Source: Nostoc sp. TH1S01
GTDB taxonomy: Bacteria; Cyanobacteriota; Cyanobacteriia; Cyanobacteriales; Nostocaceae
DNA: 42,583 nucleotides
Direction of reading: 5' to 3'
Assembly (NCBI GenBank): GCA_018993265.1
Contig: JAGKSW010000063.1
Span: 1 to 42,583 of the forward strand
Below are positions 17,105-25,642 of the stretch, piece by piece. Position numbers and translations under genes: made by a program. Below the pieces are notes generated by a model. It was given only the letters and a program-made list of their open reading frames with translations. It did no database searches and was not told where the DNA came from. The first letter of the stretch is position 1. The number at the start of each line of letters is the position of its first letter.

Positions 17105-18742
17105 ATGGTGAATCGGCAAAGCTCATTTTTTGGTTTTATAGCGGCTGGTGCGATCGCATTAATATTAATTGCGATCGCAGGTTTTTGGTTCTTCACTAGA
17201 ACACCAGTTAACCTTGTCACCTCGACAACTTCCCAGCCTGGTGCAGCTATTTTTGTGTCGAAGCTTTCCCCGGTGATGGTGTCGTTACTCACCAACCCTG
17301 ACCGTTTGCAAGCTTTGGAACGGGAAGGAGAAATTTCTAAAATCAAAACTAGTTTATTGGCTAAAAGTGGCATAGATTATCAAAAAGATATTCAGCCGTG
17401 GCTAGGGAACGAAATTACACTAGCTGTCACCACCACAGATTTAGACCGTGATCCCGCCAATGGACAGCAACCAGGATATCTCATGGCTTTAGCTACCAAT
17501 AAACAAGATAAAAGCCGCGAGTTTGTCGAGTTGCTATTTTCTAAGCGGGTATTAGCTGGTGCTAACTTAGATACAGAAGAATATCAAGGTGTGAAGGTGC
17601 TTTACGACAACCAACTTGCAGCCGCAGTGGTTGGTGATGGCTTTGTTTTATTTGCTAATGATCCCAGCGTTGTCAAGGATGCAATTAACAACGTCCAAGC
17701 ACCAGACCTAAATTTAACTAGTTCACCCCAATACCAAAAAGCTCTCCAGCAATTACCTGAAGCTTCCTTAGCTGTGGCTTTCTTGAATTTTCCCATCATT
17801 GCCCAATGGCAAGGTTTAGAACTAGCAGAACCAACCTACGACAGCCAAATTGTTTCTTTAGGCTTGAACTCCAAAGGTTTATTAGCAGAAACCAGCTTTT
17901 TAACAGCATCCGAACTCACACCGTCATCATCGCTACTAGCAAAACCAGTCGAGGCGTTGAAATATATTCCAGCATCAGCGGGTTTGGCAATTTCCGGCGC
18001 AAATTTAAGCAACTTGGGTGAGAGCAATTTAGCTAAATTCTGGACACAAATTAAAACAGCCATCTCTGGTTCAGGAACAGATGTGATTTCTCGCTTGGTA
18101 CAACCATTAACCGAGGTGCAGAAAACCTGGGGGATCAACTTTACTCAAGATATTTTTAGCTGGGTGAAGGGAGAATATGCGATCGCACTTTTACCGCGTA
18201 CAGGCCAAGTTCTCCCCGATTGGATTTTTGTAGTCGAGAAAACCGAGGAAGTACCAGAAGGAATTGCTAAATTAGATGCGATCGCATCCTCAAAAGGACT
18301 TAGCAGTAACACCCTCAGTTTAGATAAGCAAAAAATCTCTGCTTGGACAGAGTTAACAGCTAAACAAACACAAATCCAAGACAGACCGTCATTCACCATC
18401 GAAGCCACAGCCCAAGGTATACACACAACCCTCGACAATTACGAAATTTTTGCCTCTGACTTGGCCACAATGAATGAAGTTCTAGCAGGTAAAGAAAAAT
18501 CCTTATTAGACGACCGCAATTTTCAAAACAGCGTCGCGGCGATTCCTCAGCCAAACCAAGGCTATGTATATCTAGATTGGGCGAAAAGTCAAGCAGTGTT
18601 AGAAAGACAAATCCCCGTGTTGAAACTCATAGAAGTCTTGGGTAAACCATTTTTTAACAGCTTGCGCTCGCTCACAGTCAGCAGTTACGGTAGCGAAACC
18701 AACGCACTCAAAGGCGGTGTTTTCTTACAACTGCAAGAGTGA
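17105..18742 (+). CDS. DUF3352-family exported/membrane-anchored protein
   Basis: A 545-residue protein of the cyanobacterial DUF3352 family, function unknown. It has one N-terminal TM helix (GFIAAGAIALILIAIAGFWF) after a short basic start, followed by a large extracytoplasmic region. Typical family segments are SQPGAAIFVSKLSPVMVSLL, DYQKDIQPWLGNEITLAV, KYIPASAGLAISGANL and the closing FNSLRSLTVSSYGS. HIP1 sites are frequent in the gene. It is monocistronic, divergent from the rhodanese gene, and followed by a repeat block that may end its transcript. Confidence 0.85.
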   Translation: MVNRQSSFFGFIAAGAIALILIAIAGFWFFTRTPVNLVTSTTSQPGAAIFVSKLSPVMVSLLTNPDRLQALEREGEISKIKTSLLAKSGIDYQKDIQPWLGNEITLAVTTTDLDRDPANGQQPGYLMALATNKQDKSREFVELLFSKRVLAGANLDTEEYQGVKVLYDNQLAAAVVGDGFVLFANDPSVVKDAINNVQAPDLNLTSSPQYQKALQQLPEASLAVAFLNFPIIAQWQGLELAEPTYDSQIVSLGLNSKGLLAETSFLTASELTPSSSLLAKPVEALKYIPASAGLAISGANLSNLGESNLAKFWTQIKTAISGSGTDVISRLVQPLTEVQKTWGINFTQDIFSWVKGEYAIALLPRTGQVLPDWIFVVEKTEEVPEGIAKLDAIASSKGLSSNTLSLDKQKISAWTELTAKQTQIQDRPSFTIEATAQGIHTTLDNYEIFASDLATMNEVLAGKEKSLLDDRNFQNSVAAIPQPNQGYVYLDWAKSQAVLERQIPVLKLIEVLGKPFFNSLRSLTVSSYGSETNALKGGVFLQLQE

Positions 18743-18743
18743 T

Positions 18744-18905
18744 AAAAAGTGTGAAGTGTGAAGTGTGAAGTATGAAGTATGAAATGAAGATTCACCTCTT
18801 GCATTAAGCGACTGAAGTCGTTGCTACACGGACAAAACTCTTGATTTTAAGTTAGTCCGCGTAGGCGGACTACCCTTCAGACTTCACACTTCATACTTCA
18901 TACTT
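18744..18905. repeat. heptamer repeats enclosing a REP/MITE-like palindromic insert
   Basis: A tandem GTGTGAA/GTATGAA block (about 18748-18786) and its inverted counterpart (about 18876-18905, CTTCACACTTCATAC) enclose ~90 bases. The enclosed part carries CGACTGAAGTCG and GTCCGCGTAGGCGGAC palindromes. The inner part matches the core of the MITE at 24903-25075 (shared CTCTTGATTTT...GTTAGTCC segment). The whole can fold into a long stem and may terminate the DUF3352 gene. Confidence 0.7.
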
Positions 18906-19011
18906 TTGTGTCACATCCTAATGTGGCACAGCCAAATCAAACTCTTCTGGAATGAATTAATTACAATATGTATATATAACTACATTTAGTCAAGCCTGTT
19001 GGAGGGCTACT

Positions 19012-19503
19012 ATGAAAGACTGTCGCCCCCGACTTCAAAAGCGAATCGGCTGGGTTTTAGCTATCTTAACTGCGATCACGGCTACACCTGCGATCGCAGA
19101 AACACCAAACTTTGGTAAGTTCAGTCTGTTACCAGGGTTTGAACCTGCCCAAAGTAAATATTCGGGTTATACGGGTGGTTCTTTCTCCTTATCGGCGATT
19201 AGTAACCGCGATCGTGATAAAAAAGCTTGCATTGGCTTTGCCGACCCCAAACCAGATTACACAATGGTTTTAGAAAAAGACTTTGACCAACTGACAATAT
19301 TGGTTAATACAGGTAATACTGATACAACATTGCTAATTAAAGGCCCAGACAATGACACAATTCGTTGCGGCGATGACACTGGTAGAAGTAAAGATGCTAG
19401 CATTAGCGATCGCAACTGGAAAAAAGGTATTTATCAAATTTGGGTCGGTACATTTAACTCTGATGACAAGCATAAGTATACTTTGACAGTTCAGCAAAAA
19501 TAA
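19012..19503 (+). CDS. small exported protein with PPC-like beta-sandwich
   Basis: A 163-residue protein with a clear signal peptide (RIGWVLAILTAITATPAIA, cleavage after about Ala29). The mature part resembles a bacterial pre-peptidase C-terminal (PPC) beta-sandwich: FDQLTILVNTGNTDTTLLIK, GPDNDTIRCGDD, GIYQIWVGTF and KYTLTVQ. PPC domains usually accompany secreted hydrolases; here the domain stands alone. A GGAGGG six bases before ATG 19012 is an excellent ribosome binding site. It lies just upstream of the CIS genes but has a separate spacer, so a functional link is not shown. Confidence 0.75.
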   Translation: MKDCRPRLQKRIGWVLAILTAITATPAIAETPNFGKFSLLPGFEPAQSKYSGYTGGSFSLSAISNRDRDKKACIGFADPKPDYTMVLEKDFDQLTILVNTGNTDTTLLIKGPDNDTIRCGDDTGRSKDASISDRNWKKGIYQIWVGTFNSDDKHKYTLTVQQK

Positions 19504-19597
19504 TAGGGAATAGGGGCTAGGGGCTAGTAAGGCAAAAGGAAAAAGGCAAAAGTAAAAGATTAGTTTTTTACTTTTTAACTTTTAACTTTTTACTTCA

Positions 19598-19640
19598 TTA
19601 ATTCCATCCCCACTCCCTACTCCCCACTCCCTACTCCCCA
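19598..19640. repeat. short tandem repeat CCCACTC/CCTACTC
   Basis: Tandem seven-base units of the type CTCCCTACTCCCCACT run directly up to the start codon of the next gene, leaving no recognisable Shine-Dalgarno. The same array recurs at 22.27-22.32 and 22.46 kb. Confidence 0.75.
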
Positions 19641-19643
19641 ACT

Positions 19644-20165
19644 ATGACTAGTCGTGTAGTAAAAGCAAAACTCATCGCCACAGAACAAGCTGCACCAGAT
19701 ATCGAATTCATGTTTAACCCCAGTCAGTTAGACTTCTCGCAGCAAATTAATTTGACCAAAAGTAGCGGTGCGCGTACAGGGCGAGGTTTACCAAAAGTTA
19801 GTTTCGCTTATCCCGAACCGTGCAGACTCAGTATTAATAACATTATCTTTGATACCTACGAGAGCGGTACTAGCGTCCTCACCCATCTGAAAAAGTTTGA
19901 AAAAGCCGTTAACTTTGCTGAAGCTGGCGCAGGTAAGGAAAAACGACCACCAGTATATATATTTACTTGGGGTGACCAACAATATTTACGCTGTTTTGTC
20001 CAATCTCTTAACTACAGCCTGACTTTGTTTTTACCAGACGGTACACCAGTGCGTGCCAAAGTTAACCTCACTCTAGAAGAAGTTGATGAATCAATATCTC
20101 AGCCAGGGATGAGTACATCTAGCAGCGTAGACCGGACTGGCGACAGCAGAAGTAGTCGGAGTTAA
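19644..20165 (+). CDS. CIS tube-type adaptor protein (Afp7/gp53-like, N-terminal part)
   Basis: A 173-residue protein that begins with VVKAKLIATEQAAPDIEFMF and NPSQLDFSQQINLTKS. It continues with YPEPCRLSINNIIFDTYESG, PPVYIFTWGDQQYLRCFVQS and PVRAKVNLTLEEVDE. This is the CIS tube protein family found in Afp/PVC-type and cyanobacterial contractile injection systems, where it connects the inner tube to the VgrG spike. Some family members carry a C-terminal LysM domain; this one stops before it, ending in a Ser-rich tail. It is the first gene of a collinear spike/baseplate series. The start ATG 19644 follows a heptamer array. Confidence 0.85.
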   Translation: MTSRVVKAKLIATEQAAPDIEFMFNPSQLDFSQQINLTKSSGARTGRGLPKVSFAYPEPCRLSINNIIFDTYESGTSVLTHLKKFEKAVNFAEAGAGKEKRPPVYIFTWGDQQYLRCFVQSLNYSLTLFLPDGTPVRAKVNLTLEEVDESISQPGMSTSSSVDRTGDSRSSRS

Positions 20166-20238
20166 TTCGACCTTTGGGGAATAGCCTGTAATACAATATC
20201 TTCACTAGGCTATTGGCAACCTCCTCTTGCCAATATGT

Positions 20239-22206
20239 ATGCCTGTTCTTTACATACCTGAGCCACTATTACAAATTGATGGCACTGATGCTTCTGCTGA
20301 TTTGATCAATGATATTTTGCAAATCACAGTAGAAGAAAGTCTGCATTTACCAGGAATGTTTACTTTAGTAATCCGTAATGATTACTTTCCAGGACTGACA
20401 ACAGAAGCAACTTGGAAGCATCAAAAATTATTTGCTATTGGTAAAAAAGTGAAAATCGGTTTTGTTTCCAGCACTACACAAAACGCAGATTTTGAAGATG
20501 CAGAGCAAGGTTACGTATTAGAAGGGGAAATTACAGCCATAGAAACTGAGTTCACTAGTGGTTCTCAAGCTCCCATCGTAATTCGTGGCTATGATATTTC
20601 TCACCGCTTGCATCGAGGACGTTACAATCGCTCTTTTCAAAATGTTACGGATAGCGATGTTGTAAATCAAATTATTGGTGAGTCGGGCATTAGCGCAGGT
20701 ACAGTTACTTCTACCACTATTGTTCATGATTACGTCTTTCAAGAAAATCAGACCAATATGGAATTTCTGCGGGAACGAGCAGCTCGCCTCGGCTTTGAAC
20801 TGTATGTGCAAGATGCTAAATTAAACTTCCGCCAACCGGCTCAAGACCAATCTTTATCGCTCAAATGGTTAGAAGATATTCATAGCTTCCGAGTTCGCGT
20901 TAGTAGTGCCGAACAAGTCAGTTCTGTGGAAGTGCGCGGCTGGGACTACTCTACCAAAAAGCCAATTATTTCTACAGCCTCTACAGAGCAGGTTATTACC
21001 ACCACAGATAACGGCAAAGGTAGTTCAACTAGCACAAAATTCACCGTCAAGCCGAAAATGATTGTAGTAGACCAGCCTGTGTTTAGTGTGAATGAAGCAG
21101 CAAAAATCGCCCAAGCGTTGTGTAATGAACTAGGCGGTGAGTTTGTTGCGGCTGATGCTGTCGGTGAAGGAAATCCCGACATCAGGCCGGGTAAAGTAAT
21201 TAAATTGACAGATATGGGTAGTTACAGTGGTAGCTACTACGTTACAGAAACTCGCCATCTGTTTCATGAGCGAAAATTTATTACAGAGTTTAGTGTGCGG
21301 GGTTTGCGTTCTGGAGATTTGTTAGCAACTCTCTCACCCCAAACGCATCTACAACCAGGGCAAACTATGTTGGTAGGTGTAGTGAGTAACAACCAAGACC
21401 CAAAAGGTTGGGGTCGTGTGCGGGTGAAGTTTCCAACCTTAACTGAAGAACATGAAAGTAATTGGGCGAGAGTTGTCAGCGTTGGTGCAGGCCCAGGAAG
21501 AGGTTTTGATTGTTTACCAGAAGTCAACGACGAAGTTTTGGTTGCTTTTGAACACGGCGATATTCACCGTCCTTACGTGATTGGTGGTGTCTGGAATGGT
21601 ACAGACGCACCACCAGAAAAAGTTAATGATACCGTTGTTGGTGGAAAAGTGCGCCTCCGGACGTTTAAAACCCGCGTTGGACATAAACTCCAATTTGTTG
21701 AAGAAGACAAAAGCAGTACTAAAAAAGGCGCATATCTGCAAACAATAGATGGTCATAATTTGCGGATGAATGACAGCGAGAAATTTGCTGAATTAGAAAC
21801 TACAGGCGGTCATAAATTTCGCTGTGATGACAGTAATAAAACTATTAGCTTGACATCCACAGGTGACATCACAGTTAAATCTGGGACAACCGGGACAGCC
21901 AAGAAAATTAGTGTCAACGGTGGTGAAATTGCTTTAACTGCAACGCAAAAAATTACTTTAACTGTAGGGGGTACAAGTATTGAACTTACACCCAGTGGTA
22001 TTACCATGCGAACTACTGGAACTTTGAGTATACAAGCAGCTAGTTCTATCAGCGTGCAATCTGGAGGTTCTTTGAGTGCTAATGCTGGTGGCGCACTCTC
22101 AGCTAATTCTGGTAGTTCGATTAGTGTCAATGCTGGTGCTGCGGTTAGTATCAACGGTGCAGCTTCCGTTGGCATTTTAGGCGGGATAATTCGGTTGAAT
22201 TGTTAA
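20239..22206 (+). CDS. CIS spike protein, VgrG/Afp8-like (gp27-gp5 fusion)
   Basis: The central spike trimer of a contractile injection system. The ATG at 20239 gives 655 residues; an upstream TTG at 20227 is also in frame. The N-terminal gp27-like (phage GPD) domains cover roughly 1-365 (FEDAEQGYVLEGEITAIETE; NMEFLRERAARLGFELYVQD). An OB-fold follows around 375-455 (LVGVVSNNQDPKGWGRVRVK ... VIGGVWNGTDAPP), then a beta-helical needle of Gly/Ser/Thr-rich strands ending LGGIIRLNC. No lysozyme or toxin domain is fused, so cargo must be loaded otherwise. A PAAR tip gene follows 274 bases later across a repeat-rich spacer. Confidence 0.93.
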   Translation: MPVLYIPEPLLQIDGTDASADLINDILQITVEESLHLPGMFTLVIRNDYFPGLTTEATWKHQKLFAIGKKVKIGFVSSTTQNADFEDAEQGYVLEGEITAIETEFTSGSQAPIVIRGYDISHRLHRGRYNRSFQNVTDSDVVNQIIGESGISAGTVTSTTIVHDYVFQENQTNMEFLRERAARLGFELYVQDAKLNFRQPAQDQSLSLKWLEDIHSFRVRVSSAEQVSSVEVRGWDYSTKKPIISTASTEQVITTTDNGKGSSTSTKFTVKPKMIVVDQPVFSVNEAAKIAQALCNELGGEFVAADAVGEGNPDIRPGKVIKLTDMGSYSGSYYVTETRHLFHERKFITEFSVRGLRSGDLLATLSPQTHLQPGQTMLVGVVSNNQDPKGWGRVRVKFPTLTEEHESNWARVVSVGAGPGRGFDCLPEVNDEVLVAFEHGDIHRPYVIGGVWNGTDAPPEKVNDTVVGGKVRLRTFKTRVGHKLQFVEEDKSSTKKGAYLQTIDGHNLRMNDSEKFAELETTGGHKFRCDDSNKTISLTSTGDITVKSGTTGTAKKISVNGGEIALTATQKITLTVGGTSIELTPSGITMRTTGTLSIQAASSISVQSGGSLSANAGGALSANSGSSISVNAGAAVSINGAASVGILGGIIRLNC

Positions 22207-22254
22207 TTTGGTCAATAGTCAATAGTCATTGGTCATTTGTCCTTTGTCATTGGT

Positions 22255-22318
22255 TCTTCCCCCACACCCCTGCACCCTTACTCCCTATTTTCTACTCCCT
22301 ACTCCCTACTCCCCACCT
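22255..22318. repeat. pyrimidine-rich short tandem repeats
   Basis: An irregular ACCCCTG/ACCCTTA stretch leads into repeated CTACTCC units, with a further remnant at about 22459-22475 just before the PAAR start. Together with the palindromic element between them these fill the VgrG-PAAR gap. Confidence 0.65.
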
Positions 22319-22323
22319 TTCAA

Positions 22324-22450
22324 GGGCAGGTTTTTAGGCTTTCGATAAATAGTTGAGAATGTTCTCAATTATTGAACGTAGTTTTAAGTTCTCAGCCAAT
22401 GATTTTGGTTTTAAAATCCCAAAAATTTCTCTAATCAAAAAAACCTGCCC
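22324..22450. repeat. 127-bp element with 12-bp terminal inverted repeats
   Basis: GGGCAGGTTTTT at 22324-22335 is exactly complementary to AAAAACCTGCCC at 22439-22450. Inside lies a small hairpin, TTGAGAA-TG-TTCTCAA. It is non-coding and flanked on both sides by CTACTCC-type repeats. It looks like a MITE, but no convincing target duplication is visible. Confidence 0.5.
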
Positions 22451-22480
22451 CAGAAAGCTACTCCCCACTCCCTCAAAATT

Positions 22481-22768
22481 ATGTTTCCAGCAGCACGATT
22501 AACTGATTTAACTGTTACAGGCGATCCGATTACTGGGCCTGGTGTGCCGAATGTTTTAATTGCAGGTTTACCCGCAGCTTGTGTTGGCGATTTAGTAGCG
22601 GGGCCTGTGGTAACTGGTAGTATTGTTTTGGGGTCTTTTACGGTTTTGATTGGTGGCAGACCTGCGGCGCGAGTTACATCTCAGGTAGCTGGTGTGAATA
22701 CTGTAACTGGTGTACCATTAACTACTGTTGTGGGTGTAGGTGCGCCGACTGTGTTAATTGGTGGTTGA
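22481..22768 (+). CDS. PAAR-domain spike tip protein
   Basis: A 95-residue PAAR protein that caps the VgrG-type spike and sharpens it. It starts MFPAARLTDLTVTGD and has the repeating beta-hairpin pattern GPGVPNVLIAGLPAACVGD, LGSFTVLIGGRPAARVTSQV and GAPTVLIGG. The length matches stand-alone PAAR proteins and it looks complete. Its last 88 bases are overlapped by the 3' end of the histidine kinase gene on the opposite strand. It has no Shine-Dalgarno; the ATG follows a CTCCCTC repeat and CAAAATT. Confidence 0.92.
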   Translation: MFPAARLTDLTVTGDPITGPGVPNVLIAGLPAACVGDLVAGPVVTGSIVLGSFTVLIGGRPAARVTSQVAGVNTVTGVPLTTVVGVGAPTVLIGG

Positions 22769-24474
22769 ATGGTGAAAGAGCCTTTACTGAGCATATTTTT
22801 TGGTAAGTCAACATTCTTGCGAGCCGTGATGGGAATTTGAATGCAGAAAGTTGTACCTTGTCCGGGTTCAGAGAAACATTCTATTTTACCGTTGTGCTTT
22901 TCGATGATTTTGCGACAAATAGGCATTCCTAAGCCTGTACCTTTACCAATGGGTTTGGTAGTGAAGAAAGGTTCAAAGAGGCGATCGCGCACATCTTCGG
23001 TCATTCCTGAACCATTATCTTGAATCCGAACTACTATATATGGAGAATTTGTAAATTTTTTGTTATTTTCTAATGAGGTACTAATAGTAATAATTCCCTC
23101 TTGTTCTTGACCATCTAAAGCATCGATCGCATTGGCAATAATATTCATAAATACCTGATTTAGTTGGCTGGGGTAGCATTCAACTAAAGGCAGTACATCA
23201 TAATTTTTAATAACTTCAATTCCTAATTTGCCACAGCCTGTCTTTAAGCGATTATTTAATATCAGTAATGTACTATCAATACCTTCATGAATGTCGGCTG
23301 CGGTCATTTGTGATTGTTCGGTGCGTGCAAAGTTGCGTAAAGATAAAACAATCTCACGGACACGCTTAATTCCTAAATTCATTGAACTTATCAGTTTAGG
23401 TAAATCTTCAGAAAGAAAGTCTAAATCAATTTCTTCGGTGATTTCTTGAATTTCTGGTAAGTACTTGTAATTTTTTTGGTAAACATGCACTAGGCGTAAT
23501 AAATCGTCAACATACTGTTGAGCATGGCTAATATTGCCGCTAATAAAGTTGACTGGATTATTAATTTCATGGGCAATACCGGCAACTAATTGCCCTAAAC
23601 TCGACATTTTTTCGCTTTGAATTAACTGCGCTTGTGTTTGTTGTAATTCATGAAGTGTAGTTTGGAGTTGTTGTGCTTGGATTTGGGCAATTTTGGCAGC
23701 TTCACAGCTTTGTTCGTAGAGCAGGGCTTTTTCTATTGCTACTCCCGCTTGCATTGCCAATATGCTTAATAGTTTTAAGTCTCTGTTGGTATAATTAATC
23801 GCAGTTTCGCTACCAATGACAATTGCCCCAACTACTCGTTCTTCTACATTTAAAGGTACACAAATCAACGAATTGAATTGTTTCCGTTCTCCAATGAATT
23901 TTGGATAAGATACAATATTGTTGACAATTTCGCCTCTACCCATTTGCACTATATTACCAATAATACCTTCACCTATTTTTATTGGTGGTTTAAGATAGGT
24001 ACTGCTACCAATTTCAGCCAGAATTTCCAAAATATTTGTTTTTTTATTTAGCAATAAAATAGCCCCTCCAGTTGAGGGGATTAATTGACTAGCTTCTTGA
24101 ATTAGCAATCGAGAAACTTGTTTGAGATTGAGGCTGGCAGTAACTTGAATCGAAACATCATGAAGTAAATCAATTTCTTGATATCTTTCTAATAATTCAT
24201 GAGCGAGATTTTTTTTCTCAGACTCTTGTTTTAGGGCATAAATGAGAAGTGCAACAACACCAACCGCCTGTTGTGAACCACGTACCCAACCAATCAATTC
24301 ATTAGAAAACTCTATAGGATGGGCGATCGCAGAATTTTCTCCTGTTGTACCGAAGAGTATTTGTCCTTCTGTATCTTCTATTGTGAACTGATCATCTATC
24401 GCTTTGGCAAAATCATTTAAAAGAGCTAACACATCTTTTTTTAAAATCAGATTGCTGAAGTTGCTTTTAACCAT
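22681..24474 (-). CDS. GAF-domain sensor histidine kinase
   Basis: A 597-residue soluble histidine kinase. The N-terminal region (1-100) may be a degenerate sensory domain. A GAF domain spans about 105-255, followed by a coiled coil (~258-290, QIQAQQLQTTLHELQQTQAQ). The HisKA phospho-acceptor is His302 in LVAGIAHEINNPVNF. The HATPase spans about 410-550 with N box NQVFMNIIANAIDAL, G1 DNGSGM, F FEPFFTTK and G2 GKGTGLGM. No receiver or TM segment is present, so a separate response regulator is needed and none is adjacent. It is inserted antiparallel between CIS genes. The last ~29 residues are encoded antisense to the PAAR gene, beyond the usual kinase end. Confidence 0.92.
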   Translation of the reverse strand: MVKSNFSNLILKKDVLALLNDFAKAIDDQFTIEDTEGQILFGTTGENSAIAHPIEFSNELIGWVRGSQQAVGVVALLIYALKQESEKKNLAHELLERYQEIDLLHDVSIQVTASLNLKQVSRLLIQEASQLIPSTGGAILLLNKKTNILEILAEIGSSTYLKPPIKIGEGIIGNIVQMGRGEIVNNIVSYPKFIGERKQFNSLICVPLNVEERVVGAIVIGSETAINYTNRDLKLLSILAMQAGVAIEKALLYEQSCEAAKIAQIQAQQLQTTLHELQQTQAQLIQSEKMSSLGQLVAGIAHEINNPVNFISGNISHAQQYVDDLLRLVHVYQKNYKYLPEIQEITEEIDLDFLSEDLPKLISSMNLGIKRVREIVLSLRNFARTEQSQMTAADIHEGIDSTLLILNNRLKTGCGKLGIEVIKNYDVLPLVECYPSQLNQVFMNIIANAIDALDGQEQEGIITISTSLENNKKFTNSPYIVVRIQDNGSGMTEDVRDRLFEPFFTTKPIGKGTGLGMPICRKIIEKHNGKIECFSEPGQGTTFCIQIPITARKNVDLPKNMLSKGSFTIQPPINTVGAPTPTTVVNGTPVTVFTPAT

Positions 24475-25162
24475 TTGCTCTCATCCTGGTTTGATTGCAG
24501 ATTTTGCTTAAGCATTAGTCTTTTATACCTAATTAATGGTTACTTTCATTTATTCTTTGCCATTTGTCACAAATTATGAGTGCATCTAGCACCAGAGCCT
24601 TCCCATGTTGTTAGGTATCAGATTTTGTTTTTGTTAAATTAAAATTTAAAATATTATTTGATGCAACTCGATTATAAATTAATAATTTCAGAGAATTCAC
24701 CGTAAATTCATTGAATTTTTTAGATTCAGTAAATATACATAGGTTGGAATTTAGCGAGAAAGCAAGACCAAGTTTGAATCAAAGAGGTTAACTAATAAGA
24801 CCGCAGGGAAGCAAGGGAGAGAGTTGGAAACTTTTCCCACGATTTTCATGGTGTAAATTGTATGCACAATAGCTGAGAAATATTACGTTTGCTTGCAACT
24901 TAGAGGTTGTTTTAAAAGTCTAAATTATTACTCACCGGGCGATTGGAAATCGCGGCTACACAGACGAAACCCACCTACGTGGGTTTGAAAATCTTGATTT
25001 TGCGTTAGTCCACGCAGGTGGACTTTGCTTGTGTAGTAGCGAATTCTATTCGCCCAATACTTTTCAAACATCCTCTTAGTCTGAACTCGACTTTTGGCGA
25101 ATGGTCTTAGTTTTGCTGATGGGCATAAAGTAGCGTAAACTGCTCATCACTGTGTACCTACC
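24475..25162. other. 688-base gene-free region between kinase and gp25 genes
   Basis: The kinase-proximal half is AT-rich and should contain the kinase promoter (minus strand). The 24903-25075 part is a MITE. The remaining ~85 bases precede the gp25 gene, where the plus-strand CIS promoter for the second block may lie. No ORF or RNA gene was recognised. Confidence 0.55.
24903..25075. mobile_element. 173-bp MITE with 3-bp target duplication
   Basis: Terminal inverted repeats GAGGTTGTTTTAAAAGT (left) and ACTTTTCAAACATCCTC (right) face each other with three mismatches. TTA directly flanks both ends (24900-24902 and 25076-25078). The interior is itself an imperfect inverted repeat (GGGCGATTGGAAATCGC versus GCGAATTCTATTCGCCC). 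It has two perfect or near-perfect small hairpins, CCCACCTACGTGGG and GTCCACGCAGGTGGAC. A TNA triplet duplication is typical of IS5/IS1031-type transposition. There is no transposase inside, so it is non-autonomous. Confidence 0.75.
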
Positions 25163-25564
25163 ATGCCAGAACTCAATCAAAATCAACACCTGGGGACGGG
25201 CTGGTCTTTTCCGTTACGGGTGAATGTCCAAGGAGGTCTGCAACTTAGTAAAACCGATCGCAATATTGAAGAGTCGATGATGCTGATTCTGCGTACCGAA
25301 TTGGGTGAACGTGTCTATCGCCCTAACTTTGGTTCGCGGTTGTCGGAATTGACTTTTGCACCGATGAATACGCAAACTTTATTACTTTTGCGTCTACACG
25401 TCCAAGAAGCTTTGGAAATGTGGGAACCGCGCATTGTTCTAGATGCGGTGCGTGCTGACCCAGATCCCCTGCGAGGTCGTGTAGATATTGTGATTGAATA
25501 TCATCCTAAAGATACGCATGATTCGCGGAGTTTAGTATTTCCGTTTTATTTGAATGGTCAATAA
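25163..25564 (+). CDS. baseplate wedge protein, GPW/gp25 family
   Basis: A 133-residue gp25-like protein (Afp9 type), which in phage tails and CIS nucleates the sheath on the baseplate. Family features are GTGWSFPLRVNVQGGLQL, the EESMMLILRTELGERVYRP core with the conserved GER-x-x-x-PxFG (RPNFGSRLSELTF), and the closing DIVIEYHPK. ATG 25163 follows GTACCTACC without a strong ribosome site. It opens the second CIS gene block, downstream of the MITE, and leads into the gpJ-type gene. Confidence 0.92.
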   Translation: MPELNQNQHLGTGWSFPLRVNVQGGLQLSKTDRNIEESMMLILRTELGERVYRPNFGSRLSELTFAPMNTQTLLLLRLHVQEALEMWEPRIVLDAVRADPDPLRGRVDIVIEYHPKDTHDSRSLVFPFYLNGQ

Positions 25565-25586
25565 AAAGGCAGGAGGAGTATTTAAT

Positions 25587-25633
25587 ACTCAGCACTCAGC
25601 ACTCAGCACTCAGCACTTTTAACTCAGCACTTT
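25587..25633. repeat. tandem ACTCAGC heptamers
   Basis: Four ACTCAGC units are followed by CACTTTTAACTCAGCACT. That exact 18-mer also occurs at 2199-2216 and 30297-30314. The array ends 9 bases before the GTG start of the baseplate gene. Confidence 0.8.
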
Positions 25634-25642
25634 ATTAATATT

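Noticed and set aside
19012-19503. CIS cargo or effector gene
   Set aside because: The protein has a classical signal peptide and its own strong ribosome site and spacer. Nearness alone does not support a cargo role.
21810-22175. A 121-codon minus-strand ORF inside the VgrG gene
   Set aside because: It is the antisense shadow of the low-complexity Gly/Ser/Thr repeats of the spike needle, with Leu/Pro-rich meaningless sequence.
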